Positions 39,954 through 48,816 of a stretch of DNA of 64,000 nt are shown piece by piece. The position numbers and the translations under genes are program-made. Source of the stretch: DTYU01 sp040756575 (GTDB taxonomy: Bacteria; Bacillota; Desulfotomaculia; Desulfotomaculales; Ammonificaceae); NCBI GenBank assembly GCA_040756575.1, contig JBFLYP010000010.1, positions 1-64,000 on the forward strand, read 5' to 3'. The notes under the pieces are model-generated. The model was not told the DNA's origin, ran no database searches, and saw nothing but the letters and a program-made list of their open reading frames with translations. How positions within the stretch are numbered: position 1 is the first letter of the stretch; each line of letters begins with the position of its first letter.

Positions 39954-41039
39954 CTATTGCCGTGCAGTCAAATCCTTTGCCGCCACCTGTTTTGCCTGCA
40001 ATACCGGACGGCTCGATATCCCGATGAAAAACACTACCGCCAGACCGACCAGCACGGCTGCTTGACCGGCTAAAGGGACTCCCTGCGGTGTGCCCGCAAG
40101 GCCGAAGTTGTGCGCCACTGCGGCACCGACCAGCATTCCCATGATAGTTACGGCGGAATCAGTGTTTCCTTCCGCTGCGGATACCAGTTGGCGGAGCGGA
40201 CAGCCGCCTAACAGCACGCAGGACAGACCGCCGAGCGCCATGCCGAGAAAGTTCCAAACCCAGTCAGCGTGGGCTGTTGGTTGGTTGACGAAGCCGGCTT
40301 TAAAAGTACCCAAGACCAGGCTGCCGATAAATGCCGTCAATAAAATTGCAGCGAAGCCAGCTAAAAGATAAGTGTCCCTGAAAAGGATAAAATCTCTTAT
40401 GCCGCCGACCATGCAGAGGCGAGAACGCTGCGCGAGGATGCCTACCAGCAACCCGGCACCGAGAGCAAGGGCCAGGGGAGCGTGCATGCTGCCGGGTCCC
40501 TCCTTGCTTGCAAAGATAAACGCGGGTTGAATTACGGCAAACACAAGCAGGGTGAGTGCCAGCGCCGGGAAGATATATCCGCCGATTCTGCTCTGCGGCT
40601 GTGCGCGGCCGAGAGAGTAACCCCGATTAATTAACAGGACTCCTACAGCTACGCCTGCGGCCAGGCCTATGAGGCCGAGGAACGCGTTAAGGTCGCCTGC
40701 TGCAAGGCGCAGGACCATCCGCAAGGGGCAGCCGAGAAAGACCAGAAACCCGATGATTGCGAATAAACCCAGTACAAAACGGCTCAGTGCGGAAGCGCCG
40801 CCGACGGTTTTGAACTCCCGCGTACCCAGTGCCGCAACAAATGCTCCCAAGACCAACCCGATGATTTCAGGTCTAAGGTACTGCACCTTTGCGGCCTGGT
40901 GCAACCCTAACGCGCCGGCAATGTCACGTATAAAACAGGCGATGCAGAACCCCATGTTAGCCGGGTTGCCGTACTGCACAAGCATTAGAGCCAGTACGCC
41001 GACCACAACGCCGGCTCCAAGAATTTTACCTTTGTCCAT
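39954..41039 (-). CDS. yedE: YedE-family putative selenium transporter
   Basis: A 361-residue membrane protein with two YeeE/YedE halves. Conserved Cys blocks 'GFCIACFIRDIAGAL' near the N-terminus, 'FLGCPLRMVLRLAAGDLNA' in the middle and 'LLGGCPLRQLVSAAEGNTDSAVT' in the second half are characteristic. The start is ATG 41039 with CAGGGAGGT upstream; a longer frame to 41165 runs through the promoter. TTGACT...TATAAA on the minus strand at about 41152-41123 may be its promoter. Neighbours TusA-like and LysR support a selenium-metabolism role. Confidence 0.88.
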   Translation of the reverse strand: MDKGKILGAGVVVGVLALMLVQYGNPANMGFCIACFIRDIAGALGLHQAAKVQYLRPEIIGLVLGAFVAALGTREFKTVGGASALSRFVLGLFAIIGFLVFLGCPLRMVLRLAAGDLNAFLGLIGLAAGVAVGVLLINRGYSLGRAQPQSRIGGYIFPALALTLLVFAVIQPAFIFASKEGPGSMHAPLALALGAGLLVGILAQRSRLCMVGGIRDFILFRDTYLLAGFAAILLTAFIGSLVLGTFKAGFVNQPTAHADWVWNFLGMALGGLSCVLLGGCPLRQLVSAAEGNTDSAVTIMGMLVGAAVAHNFGLAGTPQGVPLAGQAAVLVGLAVVFFIGISSRPVLQAKQVAAKDLTARQ

Positions 41040-41208
41040 GTTTACCTCCCTGTAATTTAGAATTTGAAGTAATATAGTTAATTCTAAATTATAATAAAAC
41101 TTCCTCCCGATTTGGTTATAATTTATATGAATAATTGTTATAGGAGAGTCAACCAACCGAAGCATTTGCCTCGATGGTATAAGAGTAGGTTAAGGCGGGA
41201 CGTGCAAT

Positions 41209-41315
41209 CTCAAAGTCGCGAGTCAAGTCTCGAGTCAAATCTAAAGTGAAACGCGAGAAATCAGAACTCGTGACACGTGACTTGCGACTCGTGACTCGTG
41301 ACTCGATCAAGTCAC
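41209..41315. repeat. CGAGTCA/TGACTCG-rich repeat between yedE and the LysR gene
   Basis: CGAGTCA-type words run forward from about 41215 and as TGACTCG from about 41284 (GACTCGTGACTCGTGACTCG). The segment can fold into a long imperfect hairpin. It is in the 340-base gap between the yedE promoter and the 3' end of the LysR gene. No gene seen there. Confidence 0.5.
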
Positions 41316-41379
41316 GCTATCGGGCATTAGATTAATCTGTTGAATTCGATGTCAAAAGGAGGGGCGCAACCAAAGTATC

Positions 41380-42282
41380 CTATGATTGCTGCTGGGTGAC
41401 AAAGTCGAGGAACGCCTTAACGGACCTGGGGAGGGTGCGGTTTAAGGGATGGATCAGGTACAAGACGCGGTTTAGTGAAAGTCCCTGCAAGCGGCGCATT
41501 ACTAACCGGCCGCTTTTCACCCTGTCTTCAGCAGCCCAGCGTGAAACGAAGGAAATGCCTATACCCGCTTCCACTGCTGCGAGTACCGCTTCGGTACTCC
41601 CGATTTCGGCGACGATATAGAGGTTCTCAGGGGTAATTCCTGCATTGCGGAGTTCCTTTTCAACGGTTTGCCGGGTGCCGGAATCGTTCTCCCGCCACAC
41701 CATCTCCTGGCCCATAAGAGCAGAGGCTTCAACAGCCTTCCTGCGGGCGAGGGGGTGGTCAGGCGGTAAAATCAGGACTAACTCGTCCTCCGCAAAGGGG
41801 ATGGCTTTCATACCGTTGAGGGATTTCAAAGCCCCCACTGCCCCGAGAGAGAGGTCCTCTTCCATTACCCGCCTGATGATTTTGCCCGTATCCGCGATTT
41901 CCAGGCTAATATTCACCTCGGGGTACTGTTTTCGAAAACGGCGGATGATTTGCGGCAGCACATACTCTCCAGGGATGGTGCTTGCCCCGATGGTAAGTGT
42001 TCCTTTTACTACGTCACCGAATGATTGCATTTCATTCGCAGCCTGTTCTACAGCCGCTAAAACCTTTTGGGCAAGCGGAAGAAGCGCCGATCCTGCTTCC
42101 GTAAGGGTTAAGGAACGGCGTGAACGGTCGATAAGCTGTATGCCGTAAAGGGTCTCCAGTCCCGCCACATGCTTTGAAACAGCCGGTTGACTCAAGTTCA
42201 GGTCACGTGCTGTGCGGGAAAAGGATCCGGTATTGGCGATAGAGACAAATGTCTTAAACCAGTTGAGGTTCATCCGGCCCAC
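41380..42282 (-). CDS. LysR-family regulator, probably of selenium metabolism
   Basis: A 300-residue LysR protein. Winged helix-turn-helix at residues ~3-62 ('FSRTARDLNLSQPAVSKHVAGLETLYGIQLIDRSRRSLTLTEAG'), then the two-lobed effector domain ('GTLTIGASTIPGEYVLPQIIRRFRKQYPEVNI'). Overall it resembles the CysB/YwfK-like group that accompanies yedE in selenium-using Firmicutes. It stands upstream of yedE-tusA on the same strand. ATAATTTA-type A/T palindromes near 41115 and 42296 could be its binding sites. The effector is not known. Confidence 0.88.
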   Translation of the reverse strand: MGRMNLNWFKTFVSIANTGSFSRTARDLNLSQPAVSKHVAGLETLYGIQLIDRSRRSLTLTEAGSALLPLAQKVLAAVEQAANEMQSFGDVVKGTLTIGASTIPGEYVLPQIIRRFRKQYPEVNISLEIADTGKIIRRVMEEDLSLGAVGALKSLNGMKAIPFAEDELVLILPPDHPLARRKAVEASALMGQEMVWRENDSGTRQTVEKELRNAGITPENLYIVAEIGSTEAVLAAVEAGIGISFVSRWAAEDRVKSGRLVMRRLQGLSLNRVLYLIHPLNRTLPRSVKAFLDFVTQQQS

Positions 42283-42418
42283 ATCCTACACCAAATGATA
42301 ATTTAGATTTCATTGTTTAACAAGTGGTTAGACTTTGAGTTACCGGTGAAGTTATATGGCAATTTTCGGTGCGAGTTGAGGGATAATAAAAACAGGCTCA
42401 TTTTTGGGGATAATTAAG

Positions 42419-42443
42419 AGGAATCTCGGGAGTTTTAGCGAAT
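42419..42443 (+). promoter_or_regulatory. Sigma-H-type promoter of spoVG
   Basis: AGGAATC (42419-42425) and GCGAAT (42438-42443) match the sigma-H pattern AGGA-x-x-T with GAAT after 14 bases. SpoVG is a classic sigma-H gene, and the element lies 33 bases before its start. Confidence 0.6.
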
Positions 42444-42475
42444 TGTTGCGTAAAGAATTTTAAGGAGGAAAGGGA

Positions 42476-42745
42476 ATGCAGATCACCGACGTAAAGATAC
42501 GGAAGGTACTCAATGAAGGAAAGATGAAAGCTATCGTTTCCGTGACCTTCGACAACGCCTTCGTCGTACATGATATCAAAGTCGTGGAGGGAAAGACAGG
42601 GCTTTTTGTAGCCATGCCCAGCAGACGGGTGCCAAACGGGGACTTCCGGGATGTCGCACACCCGATAACACCGGATGCACGAAAACAGCTTGAAGAAGCG
42701 GTTTTAACCGCTTATAAAGCTTACAACAACACACCCGAACAATAA
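42476..42745 (+). CDS. spoVG: Septation/sporulation regulator SpoVG
   Basis: SpoVG, 89 residues, a small nucleic-acid-binding regulator of asymmetric septation and other stationary-phase traits. 'MQITDVKIRKV', 'ALVSVTFDNAFVVHDIKV'-like block (here 'AIVSVTFDNAFVVHDIKVVEG'), 'LFVAMPSRRVPNGDFRDVAHPIT' and the C-terminal helix are all conserved. Strong AAGGAGGAAAGGG before the ATG and a sigma-H-like promoter upstream. Followed by glmU and prs, as in most Firmicutes. Confidence 0.97.
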   Translation: MQITDVKIRKVLNEGKMKAIVSVTFDNAFVVHDIKVVEGKTGLFVAMPSRRVPNGDFRDVAHPITPDARKQLEEAVLTAYKAYNNTPEQ

Positions 42746-42894
42746 TATTATAAAGGGGGGCTGCGGCTCCCTTCTGCTTCTAAAAATTGAAGGTCCGTGC
42801 GCTTAGCGTTTAATTGTTGGCTTTGAGAGGGGAAGGCGCTTTTTTGTTGAATATCAGCATTTGAAACTATTTACAGTTGGGGAGACGTTTAGGA

Positions 42895-44271
42895 GTGGCT
42901 TTAGCGACGGTGATTTTGGCTGCAGGACAAGGCACGCGGATGAAGTCCCGTTATCCAAAGGTTCTTCACACGGTAGCAGGCCGGACGATGCTGAGGTACG
43001 TTTTAGAAGCGGCTGTCGGCGCAGGGGCGGAGAAGGTGGTTGTCGTTGCGGGTTATGAAGCGGCGTCAGTGGCTGAGTCGGTGGCCGGCGAGGCGGAGGT
43101 GGTTATCCAGAAGGAGCAGAAGGGGACTGCCCATGCGCTTATGCAGGCGGAGAATGCGTTTAAATCCTTCGAAGGCGACATCATGGTCCTGCCTGGGGAT
43201 GCACCCCTTTTGCGCAGCGAGACGCTCCGGGAGTTTTACGCAGCCCACATTAAAGAGGGGGCGGCCGCAACGGTGCTTACGGCCTGTTTTGCCGACCCGA
43301 CGGGGTACGGCCGGGTGATCCGGAGTGCCGACGGCAAGGTGGAGCGAATCGTCGAGCACCGTGATGCAACCAAAGAAGAACTTTTGGTGTGTGAGATCAA
43401 TACCGGTGTTTACTGTTTCAAACCCAACATTTTTACCGTCCTCAAAAAGATTTCCCCGGACAACGCTCAAAAGGAGTATTACCTTCCGGACGCCGTACGG
43501 TTGCTGCGGGAAGAAGGTTCACCTGTTGCCGCCTGGGAGGCTGCGAATCCTGAAGAGTTTTTCGGAGTAAACGACCGCCGTCAGTTGGCAGTGGCCGAAC
43601 GGATTATCCGCCGTCGGGTTGTTGATGCTTTAATGGATGCGGGTGTAACCGTGATAGACCCGGCCGTCACGTACGTCGAACCCGGAGTGACGGTGGGCGC
43701 TGATACAATAATTTACCCCTTTACATTTTTAGAAGGGAAAACGGTAATCGGTGCTGACGCTCGAATTGGTCCCTGGACAAGGGTGATCGATTCTTGTTTA
43801 GGGAATCGTGTTGTTGTTCAGGGCGCGGTTCTGATTGGTTCGGCGGTGGCCGACGGTGCGGTAATCGGTCCGTACACCTACATCCGGCCGGGAACCGAGG
43901 TCGGTCCGGGTGTAAAGGTGGGGGGCTTTGTCGAAATAAAAAAATCTGCCATCGGGGAAGGCAGCAAGGTACCGCACCTTAGCTACATCGGCGATGCAGA
44001 AATCGGACGCAACGTGAATGTCGGTGCGGGAACCATCACCTGTAACTACGACGGATTTAAGAAGTGGCCGACTGTGATCGAGGACGATGCTTTTATCGGG
44101 TCGAATACCAACCTCGTCGCCCCAGTAAAAATCGGTAAGGGAGCATACATCGGCGCAGGTTCGACCATTACCAAAGACGTTCCGCCGGATTCTTTGGGGA
44201 TTGCCCGGGTCCGCCAGAAAAATATTCCGGATTGGACAAAAAGGAAATCGGAGAGTGAGGGCAAAGAGTAA
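42895..44271 (+). CDS. glmU: Bifunctional UDP-N-acetylglucosamine pyrophosphorylase / glucosamine-1-phosphate acetyltransferase
   Basis: GlmU, 458 residues, makes UDP-GlcNAc for peptidoglycan. The N-terminal uridylyltransferase carries 'VILAAGQGTRMKSRYPKVLH' and 'DIMVLPGDAPLL'. The C-terminal left-handed beta-helix acetyltransferase runs from about residue 255, with hexapeptide repeats and the catalytic His region 'VPHLSYIGDAEIG'. The start is GTG 42895 with GGGGAG nine bases upstream; an in-frame TTG at 42877 would add six residues. The stop overlaps the prs start (TAATG). Confidence 0.96.
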   Translation: MALATVILAAGQGTRMKSRYPKVLHTVAGRTMLRYVLEAAVGAGAEKVVVVAGYEAASVAESVAGEAEVVIQKEQKGTAHALMQAENAFKSFEGDIMVLPGDAPLLRSETLREFYAAHIKEGAAATVLTACFADPTGYGRVIRSADGKVERIVEHRDATKEELLVCEINTGVYCFKPNIFTVLKKISPDNAQKEYYLPDAVRLLREEGSPVAAWEAANPEEFFGVNDRRQLAVAERIIRRRVVDALMDAGVTVIDPAVTYVEPGVTVGADTIIYPFTFLEGKTVIGADARIGPWTRVIDSCLGNRVVVQGAVLIGSAVADGAVIGPYTYIRPGTEVGPGVKVGGFVEIKKSAIGEGSKVPHLSYIGDAEIGRNVNVGAGTITCNYDGFKKWPTVIEDDAFIGSNTNLVAPVKIGKGAYIGAGSTITKDVPPDSLGIARVRQKNIPDWTKRKSESEGKE

Positions 44272-45218
44272 TGATCTCCCGCCATAAGAACATGCGAATC
44301 TTTTCCGGGAATGCCAACCCGAAGTTAGCGGAGGAGATTTGTCATTATTTGGGGGTCCCTTTAGGCGATTCAGCTGTGGGCCGGTTCTCGGACGGGGAGA
44401 TATGGGTGCGCGTTAATGAGAACGTCCGGGGGGCGGATGTTTTTGTCATTCAACCCACCTGCTGGCCGATAAATGAGAACCTGATGGAACTCCTGATCAT
44501 GATCGATGCGCTTCGGCGTGCTTCCGCCCGGAGGATTACCGCGGTCATACCGTATTATGGGTACGCTCGCCAGGACCGCAAGACGAGGGGGCGGGAACCG
44601 ATCACGGCAAAGTTGGTGGCCAACCTGATAACAGCGGCAGGGGCGCGTAGGGTGTTGACGGTAGACCTCCATGCAGGACAGATCCAGGGATTTTTTGACA
44701 TCCCGGTCGACCATCTGCCTGCCGGGCCTTTGCTCGCTCAGCACCTTATGGCCAGGGGGTTGGAGGACATAGTTGTGGTATCGCCCGATGTGGGCGGTGT
44801 CGTACGGGCCCGGGAGCTGGCCGCGAGGGTGGGCGCACCGTTAGCGGTTATCGACAAGCGCCGCCCGGAGCCTAACGTATCCGAAGTGATGGATATCATC
44901 GGTCCTGTTCGCGGCAAAACTGCGGTAATGGTTGACGACATCATTGATACCGCGGGAACAATTACCAAAGGTGCCGAGGCACTCTGTGAATGGGGTGCCC
45001 GGGATGTTTATGTGATCTGTACCCATCCTGTCTTTTCCGGAACGGCTGTAGAGCGTCTGGCAACGCCGGCTATCAAGGAGATTTATGTAACGAATACCAT
45101 ACCGCTGCCACCGGAAAAACTGCTTGACAAGATAAGGGTCATTTCGGTGGCGCCGCTCTTAGGCGAAGTCATCATCCGGATCCACGAAGACCTGTCGGTC
45201 TCAAAGCTATTTGATTAA
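44271..45218 (+). CDS. prs: Ribose-phosphate pyrophosphokinase
   Basis: Class I PRPP synthase, 315 residues, a cytosolic hexameric enzyme. 'MRIFSGNANPKLAEEICHYLGVPLG' at the N-terminus, the catalytic flexible-loop region 'YYGYARQDRKTRGREPITAK', 'DLHAGQIQGFFDIPVDHL' and the PRPP loop 'VMVDDIIDTAGTI' are intact. Start codon overlaps glmU; convergent by four bases with the PRC-barrel gene. Confidence 0.97.
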   Translation: MISRHKNMRIFSGNANPKLAEEICHYLGVPLGDSAVGRFSDGEIWVRVNENVRGADVFVIQPTCWPINENLMELLIMIDALRRASARRITAVIPYYGYARQDRKTRGREPITAKLVANLITAAGARRVLTVDLHAGQIQGFFDIPVDHLPAGPLLAQHLMARGLEDIVVVSPDVGGVVRARELAARVGAPLAVIDKRRPEPNVSEVMDIIGPVRGKTAVMVDDIIDTAGTITKGAEALCEWGARDVYVICTHPVFSGTAVERLATPAIKEIYVTNTIPLPPEKLLDKIRVISVAPLLGEVIIRIHEDLSVSKLFD

Positions 45219-45889
45219 TTGCCCTTTGTGGAATCGGGTGTTGCCTCGCTGGTTGAGCCGGCCTGATCGGCCTTGCTTTCAGCAGGACGGCGGAGGCTTT
45301 TGATTTTCGTGCCTATTACCTGACCTAATGTCTGGCTCCTGCTTTTAACTTCTTCCCAAACGTGGCTGGCGCGTTCCCTAAGTCCCCCGTCGATAATCGA
45401 TAAAGACTCGCCTGCGGTATCACTTACAACTACAATTTCTTTCCCGATTGTCCTCATAAAAGAGCTGTCGAGCAGGGCAACTCCTTGGATAACGGCGGGC
45501 TTTGTCGGCGCGATCTCTAAGGCGTTTATCATGCCTGTTGATGTGTCGACAAGGTACTCAGTAACAGTGCCGAGGATCGTCCCGTTCTCGGCCACCACCT
45601 TAGAGCCGATAATCGTTACCCTTTCCTTAAACAGGCGCAATATTTCGGGCAGGCTGGCGCCTTTCTCTGCGTGTTGTACCCGCTGCAGGGTTACTGCATT
45701 CGCGCCGACACTATACACCTGGGGGAAGGGGACAAACTTTTGCTCCCGACGAAATCCGCCCTTCTCAACCAGGAGCGCGGCAACTGCTTTCTCCGCGGGA
45801 TTGATGACCAGGCCGGTTACCCGGCCGGCCCGGACTCCTTCTTCAAGACTCACTACGGGCAGGCCGAGGAGTTCCTTACTCTTGCGCAT
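45215..45889 (-). CDS. PRC-barrel domain protein
   Basis: A 224-residue cytoplasmic protein with two PRC-barrel modules: residues ~3-75 ('SKELLGLPVVSLEEGVRAGRVTGLVINP') and ~85-160 ('SKVVAENGTILGTVTEYLVDTSTGMINALEI'). The C-terminal tail is Ser/Glu-rich. ATG 45889 has GGAGGG before it; the frame is open to 46042 but without a site. PRC barrels occur in RNA-processing and photosynthetic proteins; here the role is unknown, although such genes are common in spore-forming Firmicutes. Confidence 0.85.
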   Translation of the reverse strand: MRKSKELLGLPVVSLEEGVRAGRVTGLVINPAEKAVAALLVEKGGFRREQKFVPFPQVYSVGANAVTLQRVQHAEKGASLPEILRLFKERVTIIGSKVVAENGTILGTVTEYLVDTSTGMINALEIAPTKPAVIQGVALLDSSFMRTIGKEIVVVSDTAGESLSIIDGGLRERASHVWEEVKSRSQTLGQVIGTKIKSLRRPAESKADQAGSTSEATPDSTKGN

Positions 45890-46003
45890 AGCGATCCCTC
45901 CAGTAAGGTTAGCGGTAATGGTCTCAAGCGGGGAGACAGACCTCTTTTTTACAACATATGAACGGTTTTTGAGAGGTATGCTTTGGAGGTATGCCTTATA
46001 GAG

Positions 46004-46031
46004 AAAAAACGAAGGGCACCGGACGGTGCCC
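46004..46031 (-). terminator. Intrinsic terminator of the decaheme cytochrome gene
   Basis: GGGCACCG (46014-46021) and CGGTGCCC (46024-46031) form a perfect stem, followed on the minus strand by TTCG and a run of six T. It lies 24 bases after the stop of the cytochrome gene. Confidence 0.75.
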
Positions 46032-46054
46032 TCGGAAGGCAAACCAAATAACTC

Positions 46055-47095
46055 CTACTGCTTTGGTTTCTCTACCACCTGCATCTTCTTGACCGGGAAC
46101 CAGTGGCAGTTATTGCAGTAAGTGCCGGTTACGTTCTGCTGAGTCTTTGGCGCTTCGATGCTGTGACAGGCAAAACAGTTGAGCAGCCCTTTCGTCTTGG
46201 CGCCGTTCGCGTGCTGCGACATGTAGTTCTGCCCGTGGAAAGGCGGCCGCTGGAGGTGGCAGTTGTAGCAGTACGGGGTGGCACGCTCGAAGTCAATTAT
46301 GCCGTCACCGGTTCCGGAGTCAATTGCCTTGGGCCCTTCCTTGTTGGCGTGGCACATTGAACAGTTGGATACGTTGTTACGGCCCTCACGCCCGTGAACC
46401 GTCAGCCAGTCGGCCCGCTCGTGCGAAGGCAGGCTGGTCCAAACCTTGTGGCAATCCGCACACGGTGTGTCGACCTTTGCTGCCTTGTGACAATCGATGC
46501 AGACCCACATGCTCGGCCGCTGGAAGGGCCGGGTAGCCACCTTTTTAGCGAGCTCCGGCGTCCAGTTTGCATAATTGTCATACTCAGGACGCGAGGTAAC
46601 ATTCCGTTCTGCTATGGCCGCATGGACCACTGTATTATGGCAGTCGGTACAGCCGACGCGGGCCTTGTCGTGACGGTCATGGGGAACGATCAGGTCACCG
46701 GAAAGTGAGAAGGCTCTGTTATCTGAGTGACACCCCTTGCAGGTGTCGCCTGGAATCATTTCCTTGATCTTGATCGGCTTGGTGAAGGAACCCGTGTTGT
46801 GAGCCGCCTGCATTGCCTCCATATCTGGATTTGTATGACATTTCTCGCAACTGATTTTGCTGTGAGAGGAGACCGCCCAGGTAGCGATTTCCGGCTGCAT
46901 CTCGTGGCAGTCCCCGCACTTTCCGCCGCCGATTTTACCTTCCACCGCAGCCGGTTTCCCCTCATCGCTGGGCTCTGCCGTTTTTGGCTCCTCCCCTTTG
47001 CATCCGGCTACGATCACCATTAGGAAAACGAGCAGGATTAAAAAGATCGTTACCGGTGATACGCCTTCACGCCACCGCTTGGAAAAGCGCTTCAC
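46055..47095 (-). CDS. Decaheme c-type cytochrome lipoprotein
   Basis: A 346-residue exported protein with ten CXXCH heme sites (CGDCH, CEKCH, CKGCH, CTDCH, CIDCH, CADCH, CSMCH, CYNCH, CFACH, CNNCH). The N-terminus has a basic head and one helix ending in 'MVIVAGCKGEE', a lipobox, so it should be lipid-anchored on the outer face of the membrane. Spacing of the hemes resembles NrfA/NrfH-unlike electron-carrier cytochromes rather than nitrite reductase (no CXXCK site). GTG start 47095 after GGAGGTG. It may pass electrons from the quinone pool to the cytochromes at 52-64 kb. Confidence 0.88.
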   Translation of the reverse strand: MKRFSKRWREGVSPVTIFLILLVFLMVIVAGCKGEEPKTAEPSDEGKPAAVEGKIGGGKCGDCHEMQPEIATWAVSSHSKISCEKCHTNPDMEAMQAAHNTGSFTKPIKIKEMIPGDTCKGCHSDNRAFSLSGDLIVPHDRHDKARVGCTDCHNTVVHAAIAERNVTSRPEYDNYANWTPELAKKVATRPFQRPSMWVCIDCHKAAKVDTPCADCHKVWTSLPSHERADWLTVHGREGRNNVSNCSMCHANKEGPKAIDSGTGDGIIDFERATPYCYNCHLQRPPFHGQNYMSQHANGAKTKGLLNCFACHSIEAPKTQQNVTGTYCNNCHWFPVKKMQVVEKPKQ

Positions 47096-47354
47096 GCATT
47101 CACCTCCTTCCCGCTACTGATTTCCCCGTATCTTGGTGGGAATGTATTCTACGAAACAGGCTTGAATTCCTTCTATAAGAATGAAAAAATTCATCCTAAA
47201 AGTATAAAAAACGCCTCTCTTACCACTTTAAGTTGATAAGGGGCGGTGAACTACCGGTTTTTCGATCTTTCACGGTTTTAGCTTTATCGACGGACCGATC
47301 TCTTACATCCTTGTATGAATCTTCTCTAAAATGGTTTGTCTTCCGTAATTAATA

Positions 47355-47383
47355 TTGACTAATTTTATGACTAATGATATAAA
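47355..47383 (+). promoter_or_regulatory. Promoter of the AhbC-like gene
   Basis: TTGACT (47355-47360), 17 bases, TATAAA (47378-47383): a good vegetative promoter 135 bases before the radical SAM gene. GACTAAT occurs twice around the -10 region. The remaining bases between 47096 and 47517 show no gene. Confidence 0.65.
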
Positions 47384-47517
47384 AAAGTGACCGCCCATGC
47401 CATGGGAGGGAGGATACCTAACCGTTTGCTTATAAATTAATTCAATTTGGATGTTTTTTAGGAAATTAACGGGCAGTCAGCGCGGATGAAAACGTTGTTT
47501 TTAGAGTTAGGGGGGCT

Positions 47518-48690
47518 ATGATGCTCAGTATTTCGAAGATGGTTTCCGGCCAAAAAGAAGGCGGGGATGCACTGCGTTACCATTTTGCGGAACGTCCTCA
47601 GGGACCGGTGGTTGTATGGAATTCCACCAGGGCGTGTAACCTGCGGTGCAAGCATTGTTACGCCAGTGCCACAGCCGGACCGGCCGATGGAGAGCTAACC
47701 ACGGAGGAGGCCAAACGCTTCATCGACGGCCTGGCCAGGGCCAAAGCTCCGGTGCTGCTCTTTTCGGGGGGCGAGCCGTTGATGCGGCCGGACTTTTTTG
47801 AGCTTGTCAACCATGCCCGGGGGCAAGGCATCCGCCCGGTTATCTCTACCAACGGCACCCTGATCTCGCCTGAGACGGCGCAGCGGATAAAGGAGGCCGG
47901 TGTCGGCTACGTAGGCATCAGCCTCGACGGGCTGGAGCAGCTGAACGACCGGATGCGCAAGGTTGAGGGAGCGTTTAAGATGGCGCTTGCGGGTATCCGG
48001 AACTGCGTGACCGTCGGGCAGCGTGTGGGCCTCAGGTTCACAATCACCCGTGATAATTACCGGGATATCGCCGCAATCTTCGATCTGGTTGAAAAGGAAG
48101 GTATAAACCGGGTCTGCTTTTACCACCTGGTTTCCGTAGGCAGGGGCGTGAACCTGCGTGACCAGGACCTGGAGCCGGGGACAAAGCGGGCGGTCGTGGA
48201 TCTGATTATCGAACGGACGGTCGATTTCTGCAGGCGCGGTCTGGGGAAAGAGATACTTACGGTGGACAACCATGCCGATAGCGTATACATCTATTTAAAA
48301 CTGAGGGAGACCGACCCGGCGCGGGCGGAGGAGGTTTACGACTGGCTTAAGAAAACGGGCGGCAACCGCAGCGGCAGCGGCATCGGTGCGGTAGACTGGT
48401 TCGGCAACGTCTATCCGGACCAGTTTACGCGAAACCATCCCTTAGGCAACGTCAGGGAGCGGGAGTTCGGTGAAATCTGGTACGGCGAATCCCACCCGCT
48501 TTTAAGGCAGCTCAGGAATCGGAAACCGCTGCTCAAAGGGCGCTGCGGCGCCTGTAAGTGGCTCGAGATCTGCAACGGTAACTTCCGTGCCCGGGCAGAG
48601 GCGGTTTACGGCGACTTCTGGGCACCCGACCCGGGCTGCTACCTTACGGATGAGGAAATCGGCCTGACAACGCAGGAGGCTGTGCGGTAA
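47518..48690 (+). CDS. ahbC: Radical SAM protein, probable 12,18-didecarboxysiroheme deacetylase (AhbC)
   Basis: A 390-residue radical SAM enzyme. The cluster motif 'CNLRCKHC' lies at about residues 40-47, followed by 'LLFSGGEPLMRPDFFELV'. A C-terminal SPASM-like Cys set, 'GRCGACKWLEICNGNFRARAEAVYGDFWAPDPGCYL', is present. The N-terminus 'LSISKMVSGQKEGGDALRYH...PVVVWNSTRACNLRC' resembles AhbC, which removes acetate side chains from didecarboxysiroheme on the way to heme in sulfate reducers, better than AhbD. It stands beside the cytochrome maturation genes, which fits. Other SPASM proteins remain possible. Confidence 0.75.
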   Translation: MMLSISKMVSGQKEGGDALRYHFAERPQGPVVVWNSTRACNLRCKHCYASATAGPADGELTTEEAKRFIDGLARAKAPVLLFSGGEPLMRPDFFELVNHARGQGIRPVISTNGTLISPETAQRIKEAGVGYVGISLDGLEQLNDRMRKVEGAFKMALAGIRNCVTVGQRVGLRFTITRDNYRDIAAIFDLVEKEGINRVCFYHLVSVGRGVNLRDQDLEPGTKRAVVDLIIERTVDFCRRGLGKEILTVDNHADSVYIYLKLRETDPARAEEVYDWLKKTGGNRSGSGIGAVDWFGNVYPDQFTRNHPLGNVREREFGEIWYGESHPLLRQLRNRKPLLKGRCGACKWLEICNGNFRARAEAVYGDFWAPDPGCYLTDEEIGLTTQEAVR

Positions 48691-48717
48691 AACGTTCGAC
48701 GTTCAACGTTAAAATCT

Positions 48718-48760
48718 GAAGCCCCCGGTGCAAGGCATCCCAACCTACATCGGGGGCTTC
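48718..48760. terminator. Shared terminator between ahbC and ccsA
   Basis: GAAGCCCCCG (48718-48727) and CGGGGGCTTC (48751-48760) form a perfect ten-base-pair stem between two convergent genes. The minus-strand side is followed by AGATTTTAACG. It probably serves both directions. ACGTT-rich short repeats lie just upstream (48691-48711). Confidence 0.6.
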
Positions 48761-48816
48761 ATGGCTTATCCAGCGTTGCTGTTTGCTTTGTCTTGCTTTG
48801 CTAAGAAGTCCCGCTT

